Shown here one piece after another: positions 13,386 through 23,500 of a stretch of DNA of 64,000 bases. This stretch comes from Nocardia aurantia (GTDB taxonomy: Bacteria > Actinomycetota > Actinomycetes > Mycobacteriales > Mycobacteriaceae). Location: contig NZ_WEGI01000001.1 of NCBI RefSeq assembly GCF_009604425.1, positions 434,001-498,000 of the forward strand. The letters run 5' to 3'. Numbering within the stretch: the first letter of the stretch is position 1; each line of letters opens with the position of its first letter. Made by a program: the position numbers and the translations under genes. The notes beneath the pieces are model-generated. The model saw only the letters and a program-made list of their open reading frames with translations, made no database searches and was not told the DNA's origin.

Positions 13386-15980
13386 ATGTCGGCACAGGTG
13401 GAACACGTGAGGCGGGCGATTCTCCGTGACTTCGGTGAGCTCGTAGATGTCTCGGACGTCGAAAGCAAGGACGCGACCGAGATCGAGAGATGTCGGGTCT
13501 CTCGTAGCCTCGCAGCGCTGGCGGCCCGGATGCTCGTAGGGTGCGATGCGTCTACTGCCGCATCCTCAGTCATCGACAGTAGGGACGATCGCGGCATCGA
13601 CGCAATCGCTTTCGCGGACGGAACTCCTGATCTTTACCTAATACAGGCAAAGTGGAGCGATAAAGGTACGGCTGGAATAAAGGCGGCTTACGTCCGAGAC
13701 CTGGTCGACGGGTTCCGCAAGATCGAGGATCAAAGTTTCACCAGGTTCAACCCCAGATTCCATGCTATGTCCGGACGAGTGAAATCGCTGATTCAGAACC
13801 CGAAGGCGCAAGTTACTCTGGTCCTTGCGGTGATGGGTGACGGCCATGTCCACCCCGACGTCCAAGCAGAATTCAATGACGCTGCCACTCATTTCAACAG
13901 CCACGGTAGGTGGGTGCATCAGCGAGTTATAGCCGCGTCTGAATTCTGGCAGTTCGTCCGCGACGATATGAGTCCGCATCCGGTCGAGCTGGTGGTGCCA
14001 ATGTCTCGTTGGCTGCCATGGGACGGCATTTCTGAATCCTACTTCGGTACTGTCTCTATGTCTTATCTTGCTCAATGGTACGAGCAATTTGGGAATCGAC
14101 TGTTCGAGTCGAACGTACGGAAGGCTCTCGGGCTGACCTCGGTCAATCAGGGAATGGTCCAAACGCTACTCGATGACCCCGAAAGCTTCTGGGCTAAGAA
14201 CAACGGAATTACGATTCTGTGCGCAGAAGCGGTCCGTAGCCGACACTACGGAAGCCGTTTTCGCAACGATGAACCTCTTGAACTGACGCTGTCTGATGCA
14301 AAGGTAGTCAACGGTGCTCAGACGGTTCAAGCAGCCCACCGTGCCGCAAAAGAAGCTCTCGCTCAAGTTGCCCATGCTGACGTCATGGTGCGTATCATTT
14401 CGGTACCATCCGATATGACGGATCTCGGTAAGACAATTACCCAAAGTACAAACACTCAAAACCATATCGAGCCGCGCGATTTCATCACTCTTGATGGCAC
14501 TCAGGCGAAGATCCGGGACGACTTCATGATGGGTCTGGACCTCACGTATGTCTTTCATCGCGGTGAGGCCGATCCGCCCCGAGACTCAGGATGCTCCGTC
14601 GTCGAAGCGGCGCTCGCCCTAGCTTGCGCTCACCCCAATCCCGATATCGCTGTTCGTGCAAAAATAAATCAGGATACGTTATGGGACCAGAGCAAAGGCG
14701 GCACATATCCACTGTTATTCGGTAATCAGCCTCCAGCGCTGGAAATTTGGCGCTGTGTTTTACTTTACCGGCGTATCCGTGCTCAGATCGACGTAGAAAC
14801 CAAGCGCCTTCGCGAACGGGCCCTTGTCGTCGCAGAATATAGTGATCTTCTGCTTACGCACATGTGCTTTCGCCTCATTGAATCCGATGAGCTGGAGAAT
14901 CCTGAAGCCAATTGGGAACTAATAATGGACCGAATAGCTGCCCAGGTCGGAAACCTGCTGGCTTGGCTGATCGTCGAGAACGACCGGGAACTCGGTGCGA
15001 AGTCTTTTGTTTCAAAGACCTTCACCGATGAGGGTAAAAGCCGTCTCCTGGCCGAGCAGGTTCTGGCCCATGTACGAGTTCAGGAAAGCATTCCATCGCT
15101 GCCTTTTGAATACCGGACCGCGAAGAAAACCACTAAATCCAGGTCTAAAAGCGCTGTTTCGGTATTGCTCGACGCGAACCACCTCAAGGCGGGTACGCCG
15201 CTGTATTATCGGGCACTGACCCCGCGGGAAGAAGCCGCTATATCTGAATGGATACGAGTCGATCCGCGCCGTGGCCGCGCCAGTTGGGTGGCCGATCGCA
15301 GCAAGCCTGTGCTTTGGGAAGCGGACGGAAAACAGTACTCGCCAACCGGTCTCATCATGCACATGTGGAGCCTTGCGGGCTGGGACAAAGCTCCCGTCGC
15401 GGTCCAAGGGCCGAAGTGCTGGGTGGTGCCGGATCAAGGATCGCTGGCCGATATCGCCGAAAAATTGCGCAGAACTCCCGAGGAATTGTCACCTTCTTTG
15501 GACGCAGCGGATAGGATTGCGATTGTTATCAGTCGGGAACAGATCGAGTCTGGAGAAGTCGATACCATTCTGAACGTGCTCGGTTCACTGTACGATTCAC
15601 CATCAAAAGCGCGAAAGACCGTAGGTATTGTGGATCTACTCATCGACGGCTATAACGATACTTCGGCCGAGCTGTTTGAAATAGAGGAGGTCCGCGCGTA
15701 CATTCACAATCTCGATGCCGCGTTTCCATACTGGTTATATTTTTCGAACCTGAACAGTTCGTCCCTGCAGTTGATCGCGCTTTGTTTCCTGCCGCCGTTC
15801 CTCACGAGAGAAGCGCAGCGGGCCGAGTTCGGGCCACGGCTTCAAGATATATTGATAAAAAGATGGATTCCCGCACTGAATCATATGGCACAAATTTCCG
15901 GATTAACTCACACCGAGCTGAACAAGCGATTCAGTGCTGTCGTCGGATACCTCGGTGCAGAAGGCCGGGGCGTCATATAA
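13386..15980 (+). CDS. AIPR anti-phage protein with nuclease-like N-terminus and RAMA-like C-terminus
   Basis: An 864-residue protein. The N-terminal part has VIDSRDDRGIDAIAFADG followed by LYLIQAKWS, a PD-(D/E)xK-like nuclease pattern with Q-x-K as the last motif. The central part (about residues 230-420) carries the AIPR signature: FESNVRKALG, VNQGMVQTLLDDPESFWAKN plus NGITIL, and DAKVVNGAQTVQAAH. AIPR proteins act in abortive infection against phage. The C-terminal part (about 589-700: LLDANHLKAGTPLYYRA, SWVADRSKPVLWEADGKQYS, MHMWSLAGWDKAP) resembles the RAMA domain found with modification enzymes and thought to sense modified DNA. A helical tail follows. Codon use is AT-richer than neighbours, suggesting transfer. 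The ATG at 13386 follows GGGGGGT. Confidence 0.8.
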   Translation: MSAQVEHVRRAILRDFGELVDVSDVESKDATEIERCRVSRSLAALAARMLVGCDASTAASSVIDSRDDRGIDAIAFADGTPDLYLIQAKWSDKGTAGIKAAYVRDLVDGFRKIEDQSFTRFNPRFHAMSGRVKSLIQNPKAQVTLVLAVMGDGHVHPDVQAEFNDAATHFNSHGRWVHQRVIAASEFWQFVRDDMSPHPVELVVPMSRWLPWDGISESYFGTVSMSYLAQWYEQFGNRLFESNVRKALGLTSVNQGMVQTLLDDPESFWAKNNGITILCAEAVRSRHYGSRFRNDEPLELTLSDAKVVNGAQTVQAAHRAAKEALAQVAHADVMVRIISVPSDMTDLGKTITQSTNTQNHIEPRDFITLDGTQAKIRDDFMMGLDLTYVFHRGEADPPRDSGCSVVEAALALACAHPNPDIAVRAKINQDTLWDQSKGGTYPLLFGNQPPALEIWRCVLLYRRIRAQIDVETKRLRERALVVAEYSDLLLTHMCFRLIESDELENPEANWELIMDRIAAQVGNLLAWLIVENDRELGAKSFVSKTFTDEGKSRLLAEQVLAHVRVQESIPSLPFEYRTAKKTTKSRSKSAVSVLLDANHLKAGTPLYYRALTPREEAAISEWIRVDPRRGRASWVADRSKPVLWEADGKQYSPTGLIMHMWSLAGWDKAPVAVQGPKCWVVPDQGSLADIAEKLRRTPEELSPSLDAADRIAIVISREQIESGEVDTILNVLGSLYDSPSKARKTVGIVDLLIDGYNDTSAELFEIEEVRAYIHNLDAAFPYWLYFSNLNSSSLQLIALCFLPPFLTREAQRAEFGPRLQDILIKRWIPALNHMAQISGLTHTELNKRFSAVVGYLGAEGRGVI

Positions 15981-16618
15981 CCGATAGTATTGACGGGCTC
16001 ACTGACGTTGGCTCTGTCCCACATTCGATTTGCGCCGTGAGGCGCTGTGATTCGAGCGGAGGTGAGAGACCCCCGCCACTGGCCTGTCGTAGCAGGTCGG
16101 TGGAGCTGAGGGCAGCCTGATCCGGGTGGTGCCGGGGAGGGTGGGAGCAGCCCTGACAACGCCGGGGCGTGGCCAGTACTGCCAGATGGTGCGGGTCCGG
16201 CAAGCGGGATGAAGAGGAGTACGCGAGGAACCGGCGTTGTTACGTCCCTCAATGGGACACCTGCTCGAACCTGGCGGATCTGGGCAGGAAGCGGTGCGTA
16301 CCGGCCGATTCGGCCGGGAACTCCCTGATCGGTTTATCGAAGCCGGTCGGGAGGCCACGGGGAAGGTCTACGGCGTACCCGTGGCGATGCCGCAGGGACA
16401 CAGTCGGGCTCCTCCTTCGTCGAGCGAATCACAGTGAACACGGGAACCACCCGGTCGGGCTCCCCGATGGCGCAGCGATCCGGTTGCGCCCGTTGGGGAT
16501 AGACACACCGACGGTCGAACCGGCCGGGTGGGGCGGAGCCGCCGTAGTAGTCCGAGGCCGGGAAAGCCGGTCACATGGCGAAGGGCGGCAGCGGTTTCGA
16601 GAAAGGACGGATGCTGCA

Positions 16619-18091
16619 ATGCCGAAAGACGCGCCACCGAACGGTGACGCCGCGCCGGTGGACCCTGCGGGGCCGCGCCGGCGGGTATCGGAGATGCAGG
16701 CCAAGCTTCACTGTTGGGCGGCGGCCGATCCCGGTCGCCGGTTCGATGATCTGTTCAACTTCGTGCACGATCCGGCGACGCTGCTGATGGCGTTCGACCG
16801 GGTCGCGGGCAACCACGGAGCCCGCACCCCGGGTGTCGACGGCATGACCGTCGCCGATGTCGAGGACCTGGTCGGGGTTCCTGGGTTCCTGGACGATCTG
16901 CGGATCTCGTTGAAAGACGGGTCTTTTCGGCCACTGCCGGTGCGGGAACGCAAGATCCCCAAACCGGGAGGGTCGGGAAAGGTTCGGCGCCTCGGGATTC
17001 CGACGGTGACCGACCGGGTCGTCCAGGCCGCGCTGAAGCTGGTGCTGGAACCGATCTTCGAGGCCGACTTCGAGCCGGTCTCCTATGGGTTCCGGCCCAA
17101 TTGGCGGGCCCAGGACGCGATCGCCGAGATCCACTACTACAGCACCCGCGGTTACCGGTGGGTGCTGGACGCGGATATCGAGGAGTGTTTCGACTCGATC
17201 GACCACACGGCCCTGATGGACCGGGTTCGGTTGCGGGTCAAAGACAAACGCATCCTGGCGCTGGTCAAGGCGTTCCTCAAGGCCGGGATTCTCACCGAGC
17301 TCGGTGACCGGCGCGACACCATGACCGGCACCCCGCAGGGCGGCATCCTGTCTCCGCTTCTGGCCAATATCGCGCTGAGCGTGCTCGACGAGCAGGTGAT
17401 GGCGCCGTGGAAGCCGGGCGGGACGATGACCAGCGAGAGCAAGCGGGCATACCGTCGCCGGAAAGGGTTACCGGCGTGGCGGATCGTCCGCTACGCCGAC
17501 GACTTCCTCGTCCTGGTCCATGGGACTCAGGATGATGCGGAGGCGATGCGCGAGCAGGTCGGGCAGGTGATTTCGCCTCTGGGTCTTCGGCTTTCACCGG
17601 AAAAGACCCGAGTGCGGCACTTGTCGGAAGGGGTCGATTTCCTGGGATTCCGCATCCAGTGGCGTCGCAAGCGGGGCTCGGGCAAATGGTTCGTCTACAC
17701 CTTCATCGGCGACCGGCCCATCCGGTCGTTGAAGACGAAAGTCCGTGCTCTGACCCATCGGCAGTCGCAGCAGGGTCTGGGGTATGTGATCATGCGGCTC
17801 AACCAGATTCTGCGTGGCTGGTCCAACTATTTCAAGCATGCCGTGGCCAAGAGCCGGTTCGACGCGCTGCAGCACTTCGTCTGGCAGCGGGTGATCCGGA
17901 TGCTACAAACCCGGCATCGCTGGAGTTGGCATGACATCCGGCGCCGATACACCACCCGAACAGGGCGATGGCTCCCCATCACGGCGGCGGACGGGACCGA
18001 GTTGTTCGATATGGGCAATGTGACAGTGAGCCGCTACCGATGGCGCGGCCACACAATCCCCAACCGATGGACGACCCCACGAACAGCCTGA
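16619..18091 (+). CDS. ltrA: Group II intron reverse transcriptase/maturase
   Basis: A 490-residue intron-encoded protein that splices the intron and reverse-transcribes it into DNA targets. The fingers and palm include ARTPGVDGMTVADVEDLV, IPKPGGSGKVRRLGIPTVTD, SYGFRPNWRAQDAI, VLDADIEECFDSIDH, GTPQGGILSPLLANIALSVLD and the catalytic RYADDFLVLV. Domain X (thumb, maturase) follows with GLRLSPEKTRVRHLSEGVDFLGF and MRLNQILRGWSNYFKHA. No C-terminal HNH endonuclease motif is visible, placing it with En-less classes. The ATG at 16619 is chosen over upstream in-frame codons, which run through the intron's structured RNA. It appears intact. Confidence 0.93.
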   Translation: MPKDAPPNGDAAPVDPAGPRRRVSEMQAKLHCWAAADPGRRFDDLFNFVHDPATLLMAFDRVAGNHGARTPGVDGMTVADVEDLVGVPGFLDDLRISLKDGSFRPLPVRERKIPKPGGSGKVRRLGIPTVTDRVVQAALKLVLEPIFEADFEPVSYGFRPNWRAQDAIAEIHYYSTRGYRWVLDADIEECFDSIDHTALMDRVRLRVKDKRILALVKAFLKAGILTELGDRRDTMTGTPQGGILSPLLANIALSVLDEQVMAPWKPGGTMTSESKRAYRRRKGLPAWRIVRYADDFLVLVHGTQDDAEAMREQVGQVISPLGLRLSPEKTRVRHLSEGVDFLGFRIQWRRKRGSGKWFVYTFIGDRPIRSLKTKVRALTHRQSQQGLGYVIMRLNQILRGWSNYFKHAVAKSRFDALQHFVWQRVIRMLQTRHRWSWHDIRRRYTTRTGRWLPITAADGTELFDMGNVTVSRYRWRGHTIPNRWTTPRTA

Positions 18092-18108
18092 CGGCAGGAA
18101 ACCGTGGA

Positions 18109-18142
18109 GAGCCCGTTGCGTCGAGAGGCGCACGGCGGGTTC
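18109..18142 (+). ncRNA. Group II intron domain V
   Basis: The 34-base element begins GAGCCCGTTGCGTC, turns through a GAGA tetraloop, and returns GGCGCACGGCGGGTTC. It has the AGC catalytic triad near the 5' end and the two-base bulge region characteristic of domain V. It starts 17 bases after the maturase stop, the usual location. Confidence 0.85.
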
Positions 18143-18200
18143 GGCGAGAGGTCCGGAGAGACGGATCGGGAGCAACCCCGACACCGCGCTCCGGGCCTAC

Positions 18201-18760
18201 TCAGCGATGGTCGGTCGTCGATTGTGTTGGGGTGCTGTGGTTTCCGGTAGAACTTCCGGGCGTGGCGGTTGATGGTGTCGCAGAGGCGTTGTGACAGTTG
18301 ATGTTCCCGGATCGGTCGGGTGCGGGTGGTGGGTGAGTCCCGGGTCCGGGCGGTGGTCCGGTTCGATGCGGTGACCGCGGGGATCCCGTAGCCGTCCCCG
18401 GCGTGCGGGGTGGTCGCGGCGCGGGTTCACAGCCGTTATGTCCGTGAGATCGCCGACGTCGCGGTGGCGGGCCGGGAGGTAGCGCTGAGGTTGCGGGTGC
18501 GGCGATCGTTCTGTGGAAACAGCGGGTGCCTGGCGGCGGATCTTGGCCGAGCAGGTGAACGGGTTGACGGTGCGGTACGGGCGTCGCAGTCTCGCGCTCG
18601 GTGAGGTGCTGAGGCGGTTCGCGCTGGCGCCGGGCGGCCGGACTGCGGCGCGACTGTGTGCCGGGATCTCGGGTGTGGTGAACCGTCACGGGTTGGGGAC
18701 CGGCTTCGGTGTCAGACCAGCGCCGGTCGGCGTGGTGGTTGTTGAGCGTAGTAGGCGGCC
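18201..18760 (+). pseudogene. Decayed ISL3-family transposase remnant
   Basis: Fragments of an ISL3 TnpA are spread over different frames. One is CGVVAARVHSRYVREIADVA then REVALRLRVRRSFC, typical of the N-terminal zinc-finger and DNA-binding part. Another, in a shifted frame, is AEQVNGLTVRYGRRSLALGE then VLRRFALAPGGRTAARLCAGI. In-frame stops (for example the TGA near 18290) separate upstream pieces. The catalytic DDE core is absent and I saw no terminal inverted repeats. The remnant lies immediately after the group II intron. The stretch 18760-18952 shows nothing recognisable. Confidence 0.65.
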
Positions 18761-18952
18761 TCGTACCCCTAACGTGTCCTCCCGGCCGACATACGCCTGG
18801 TGCACATGGGCTACGTCCGGGTCGGCGTCGGCCAGCTCGTTCAGCTTCCGCATGCCGTTTGCGCCGGCGATCCAAGCAGGGGCTCGACGCGTACGTCGGG
18901 GAGGTTTTGCAGCCTCGAATCTGCGGTTCGGCGAGCATGATTCAGGCTTCCT

Positions 18953-20536
18953 TCACCATGTCCCGTTTCCCGCCTGTCGGAGTCGCTTGGCTTGCTTGTC
19001 AAGGTTGCGCACGTGGGTTGACACTGCGCCGAAGGCACTGACCAGATCAGGTCGCAACGCATCGAAGTCACCCAGAGCCTCATCGACACGCCCGGTCGCG
19101 GCGCGCAGCTGTGCGATGACGAACCGCGTTTCGAGCACCACATGGAGCTGGTCGCTATCCCCCACTGCGGCATTGTGTACGAAGAAAAGTAGCTGGGGCA
19201 AGGCCTTCTCGGCTTTGCCGATCTGGGCATAGGCGTGGCCCGCCTGAAGGGCACAGCTGAGAACATCGGGATCAGAAAGCGGACGAAGTCTGCGGTACTG
19301 TTCTCCGACTTCGTCAAACAGCGCCGCTGCTCGACCGAATTCACCGCAGACATACAGGGCCGCAGCCAACTCCTTCCGTAGCAGCAGCGCCAACGCGGGG
19401 TCGTGGCCCGCTCGCGCGACACCATCTTCCAGCAAGCTGACCGCTTGGGATGGACGATCCTCTCTCAGCGCCAGATCAATATCGTCCCACAGCTGATGCA
19501 CCTCGCCGTTGGTGAGCTCCGCACCGCTATTGGTTGACGCCGCTACAGCGATCGAGTTCACCAGCGGGCGCCGAAATGGGCCGGTGGGGTCGGGGTCCTG
19601 GCTTCGGGCTCGGCCATTCTCGGCGACCATGGCAAATGGCAGCAGCGTGCCGTACACCGTCAGCGCGGCGGGCCGCTCCGTTGCGTCTTTATCAAGCATC
19701 GCCGTCACGAGGACATCCAGGTCCAGCGGTATTTCGGGGCGGCGCGAACGCACGGACGGCACACTGGATTGCAGATGTTGCGATCGCACGGCTCCGTCGA
19801 CGCCCAGGAACGGGAGGTCTCCCGTCAGGAGCTCGAATAGCAGGCAGCCGAGCGAGTAGATGTCCGACGCGGATGTCACCATCTGACCGAGCCACTGCTC
19901 CGGCGACATATACGGCGGCGTTCCCACGGTGCGGTCGATCTGAGTGAGCCTCGGCAATGCCCCGCTGCCGTGCAGGATCGCGATGCCGAAGTCCAGAAGC
20001 TTGACCAGCCCGCCGTCGACGATCATCACATTGGCGGGCTTGATATCTCGATGCACGATGTCGACCTGGTGCACCTCGGACAACACAGCCGCGATCTGGG
20101 CCGCGATGGACGCGGCCCACGCGATGCTCGGCTGACTGTCCACGAAATCGGTGTGGTCGAGCATCGTCTGCAGCGTCTTGCCGCGAAGCAGCTGCATGAC
20201 CAGCCACAACTGCGTGGTGCCGTCGGCCCGCGTCTCGACCCCGGTGTCATATACGGCCGGTGTTCCCGTCAGTTCCAGCCGCGCGGTGGTGCGGATTTCC
20301 CGCACGAACCGCTTCCGATCCCGTTCCAAAGCCTCGAGAATTTCCACGGCTTCCGGGCTGACAGGTCCCGACGGCACCGGCCCGGACGGCGGTTTGAGCA
20401 GCTTGATCGCCACTTTGCGATCAAGTCGCTCGTCCCATCCGTAGAACACCTCGCTCATGCCGCCACTGCCCAGCAGCCCGTCAATCCGGTACCGGCCCGC
20501 CAGCAACCGCTTGCCTGCCACGAGTTCGTCCGCCAT
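18953..20536 (-). CDS. Ser/Thr protein kinase with C-terminal helical repeats
   Basis: A 527-residue Hanks-type kinase. The N-terminal kinase domain has YRIDGLLGSGGMSEVFYGWD (glycine loop), VAIKLLK (lysine), IVHRDIKPANVMI (catalytic loop), KLLDFGIAIL (DFG), GTPPYMSPEQWLG and SDIYSLGCLLFELLTG. After about residue 325 there is no transmembrane helix. Instead there are TPR-like helical repeats: LREDRPSQAVSLLEDGVA, CGEFGRAAALFDEVGEQYRR, LSCALQAGHAYAQIGKAEKA and ATGRVDEALGDFDALRP. It is the last gene of the type I restriction operon, 23 bases after hsdR, with GGGGGTAG as ribosome site. This suggests a regulator or effector of the defence system rather than an envelope-sensing Pkn. The target is unknown. 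Confidence 0.88.
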   Translation of the reverse strand: MADELVAGKRLLAGRYRIDGLLGSGGMSEVFYGWDERLDRKVAIKLLKPPSGPVPSGPVSPEAVEILEALERDRKRFVREIRTTARLELTGTPAVYDTGVETRADGTTQLWLVMQLLRGKTLQTMLDHTDFVDSQPSIAWAASIAAQIAAVLSEVHQVDIVHRDIKPANVMIVDGGLVKLLDFGIAILHGSGALPRLTQIDRTVGTPPYMSPEQWLGQMVTSASDIYSLGCLLFELLTGDLPFLGVDGAVRSQHLQSSVPSVRSRRPEIPLDLDVLVTAMLDKDATERPAALTVYGTLLPFAMVAENGRARSQDPDPTGPFRRPLVNSIAVAASTNSGAELTNGEVHQLWDDIDLALREDRPSQAVSLLEDGVARAGHDPALALLLRKELAAALYVCGEFGRAAALFDEVGEQYRRLRPLSDPDVLSCALQAGHAYAQIGKAEKALPQLLFFVHNAAVGDSDQLHVVLETRFVIAQLRAATGRVDEALGDFDALRPDLVSAFGAVSTHVRNLDKQAKRLRQAGNGTW

Positions 20537-20559
20537 CGTGACCTACCCCCAATTCGGTT

Positions 20560-23500
20560 TCATTCTTCCCGCATGCGATCCACGGTGGCGCGGTCCATCT
20601 CCGCACGCAACCGCGCGAGGGCCTCGTCGCGGGCCGGCGCATTGATGATGCGGTACGCCCGCTTCGCAGCGGCTTGCTTGATAGCCTGCTGGAACTCGCC
20701 GTTGTCGAAGTACAGCTTCATGAACTCGGTGTTGCGCTCGGCGTTCTCGACGACGATGTCGTCGAGCCGGTCGCTCGCTACCTGGGCGAAACGAGCCTCG
20801 TCGTTCATGAGACCGATCTGCTGCATGCCAGCGTCCTCGACAAGTCCGGCTACCTGCTGGTTCACCAGGATTTCATCGCTGGTGCCCAGGTCAAGACCGA
20901 ACCGCTGATTGAGCTCGTCGATGATCTCCGACAGGGGGGTGACGTCCGGCTCCTTGTAACCGCCGCCATCGGCGGCGTGGCCTCGAACATCGCGGTCTCC
21001 GACCGGTGCCAGCGACACGTTATGCCGCCCCGTGAATTCGAGCCGGTAGTGGCTCAAGTCGGCGTCGCCGATGTCGACAGAGGTAGAAGGCCTGCCGGGC
21101 AGCCGAATCAAGAGAATCCGACCGAACTGGTACAGACGTTCCAGCTCAGCGTCCGGCCAGTCGACGATCTGCGCGAGCAGATTGTAGGCGCGCACGAAGT
21201 TCTTCAACGCCGTGCGGAAGCCTTCCCGCTCGTCGTCGGTCTCCAGGTTGACAAAACGATCAAGCGCCGGCTTCAGCGCTTCATGCAGGTCGGCGTGCAG
21301 TTTGCCTTCGGTGGGATCCGACATGCGGCCCGGCGACGCGGCCTTGAGCAAAGTCACGAACGCGGCCATCTCCGACGAGACGAGCACGCCGAACTCCATC
21401 ACCTCACGCTGCTTGGTGTAGAGCATGTCCGGCTGCGGCGGCTCGGTGATGGTGGCCTCGAACCAGTCCTCGAATGACTTCTTGATGTCCTCGGCATCGT
21501 TGACGAAGTCGAGGATGTGGATGTCGTCCTGGGATTTCAACGGGTGAATCCGGTTGAGCCGCGACAACGTCTGCACCGCTGTGACACCGGTCAGCGGCTT
21601 GTCCACGTACATACCGCACAGCAGCGGCTGGTCGAAGCCGGTCTGATATTTCTCCGCGACCACGAGCAGGCGATATTCGTTCTGCTTGCGCGCTGCGGCC
21701 TGTGGATCGTCGGCCTTGACGTAGCCGAACTTGTCGGGGAGTTGCCTCTCCGAGAATCCGTTGAGCTGGGCCTCGCTGACTTCGACCCCTTCTTCTATCT
21801 TCAACTGCCCCGAGAATGCGATCAGCGTTCCGCAGTCGGTGAATCCGCACAGCTCGATGTACCGGCGCATCGCCTGGTAAAGATCGTGTGCATGCATGCG
21901 GCTGGGCGTGACCACCATCGTTTTCGCCCGGCCTCCGAGCGTCCCGGCAACGTGCTCCCGGAAATCGTCGACGATATGCCTGGCCCGCTGATCCACCGCC
22001 GTCGGGTGCAGTTCGGCCAGACGAACAAGCTTCGCCTTCGCCTTCGCCTTGTCGACCTCCGGGTTCCCCAGGCCCGACTCCTGTTGGTCCACGGCGACGT
22101 TGTTCAGCCGCCACTTCGTGTCGTAGGTGATGTAGTTGGCCAGTACATCGAGGATGTAGCCCTCGTCGATCGCCTGCCGCATCGAGTAGATATGGAATGG
22201 CACGTACATGCCCTGCGCGCCGGTACGCGGATGCACCCTGTCCGGCTCGAACCGCCCGAACAGCTTCAGCGTCGGCGACTTCGGCGTGGCCGTGAACGCG
22301 AAGTACGACAGGTTCGGCTGTTTGCCCCGCACCCGCGTCATGTATTCCGCATCGTCCTCGTCCTCTTCACGGGGCGCCGCGTTGGCGCCCAGCGCCTGCT
22401 TGAGCCGGATCGCCGACTCGCCGCCCTGCGATGAATGGGCCTCGTCGATGATGACCGCATACCGCATCCCGGCGAGGTCCATGTCCGCGATCTTCCCCAG
22501 CACGAACGGATACATCTGCAGTGTGGAGATAATGATCTTCGACGTACTGTCCGCCAGCGCCGCTGCCAGCTGCGTCGAGTCCTCGTCGATCTTCTTCACC
22601 ACGCCCGGCGTGTGATCGAACTGGAAGATCGTCTTCTGCAGCTGCCGGTCCAACACCACACGGTCGGTGATCACGATAACCTTGTGGAACACCGGCTGAT
22701 TCGCCGCGTCGAACAGGTTCGACAGCCGATGCCCAAGCCACGCGATGGTATTCGACTTCCCCGAGCCGGCCGAATGCTGAATCAGGTAGTTATTCCCCGC
22801 GCCGTTTTCCCGTGCATCGGCGACCATCTTCTGCACCGCATCCCACTGGTGGTAGCGCGGGAAGATTCGCGGATCGGTGTGCGGATTGGCCTTCACGCCC
22901 TTGCGATCTGGCGCCTTGATGTGAATGAACCGCTGCATCAGTTCGAGCCAGTTGTCGAAGTCCCAGATCTGCTCCCACAGATAGGCAACCGCATAGGTCC
23001 CCGAACCCGGCTCCACCGGCGGATTCCCGGCGCCGCCCGATATCCCCGGCCCGTTGGAGCCGATGTTGAACGGCAGGAACGGGGTGTCTTTGCCCTGCAA
23101 CTGCGTCGCGACGAAAGCCCGATCGGGGTCCACCGCGAAATGCACGAGAGTGCGTTTCGCGAAGAACGGCTCCTTCGGATCGCGGTGATCCCGGTACTGC
23201 GCGATGGCATGGTCGGCGTTCTGGCCCGTGTTCGGGTTCTTCAGCTCGACCGTCGCCACCGGCAGCCCGTTGACGAACAACGCCATGTCCAACGACTTGT
23301 CCGGATGACGCTTGCTGTAATGCAGCTGCCGAGCGACCGACAGCACATTGCGGCGATACTCACGCAACGCATCCGCAGCGAGGGTGTGACCCGGCCGGAA
23401 ATATGCGAGGTTGATCAAGATGCCCTTGGTGCGCACCCCCTGCCGCAGAACGTCCAGCGCGCCACGCGCGTCGATCTCGGCCGCGACCAAGTGCACGAAC

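Larger units (their letters stand above)
16031..18200 (+). mobile_element. Group II intron
   Basis: A complete-looking group II intron: structured 5' RNA, reverse transcriptase/maturase gene, then domains V and VI. The 3' end is well placed: domain V at 18109-18142, a domain VI stem pairing 18150-18158 (GGTCCGGAG) with 18189-18197 (CTCCGGGCC), then TAC ending at 18200, matching the usual AY terminus. The 5' end is approximate: GCGCC-GTGA-GGCGC (16032-16045) could be the first helix, but the classical GTGYG start is not seen there; GTGCG occurs at 16189. It sits about 50 bases after the AIPR stop, an intergenic target. The flank to the right is a decayed transposase. Confidence 0.8.
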
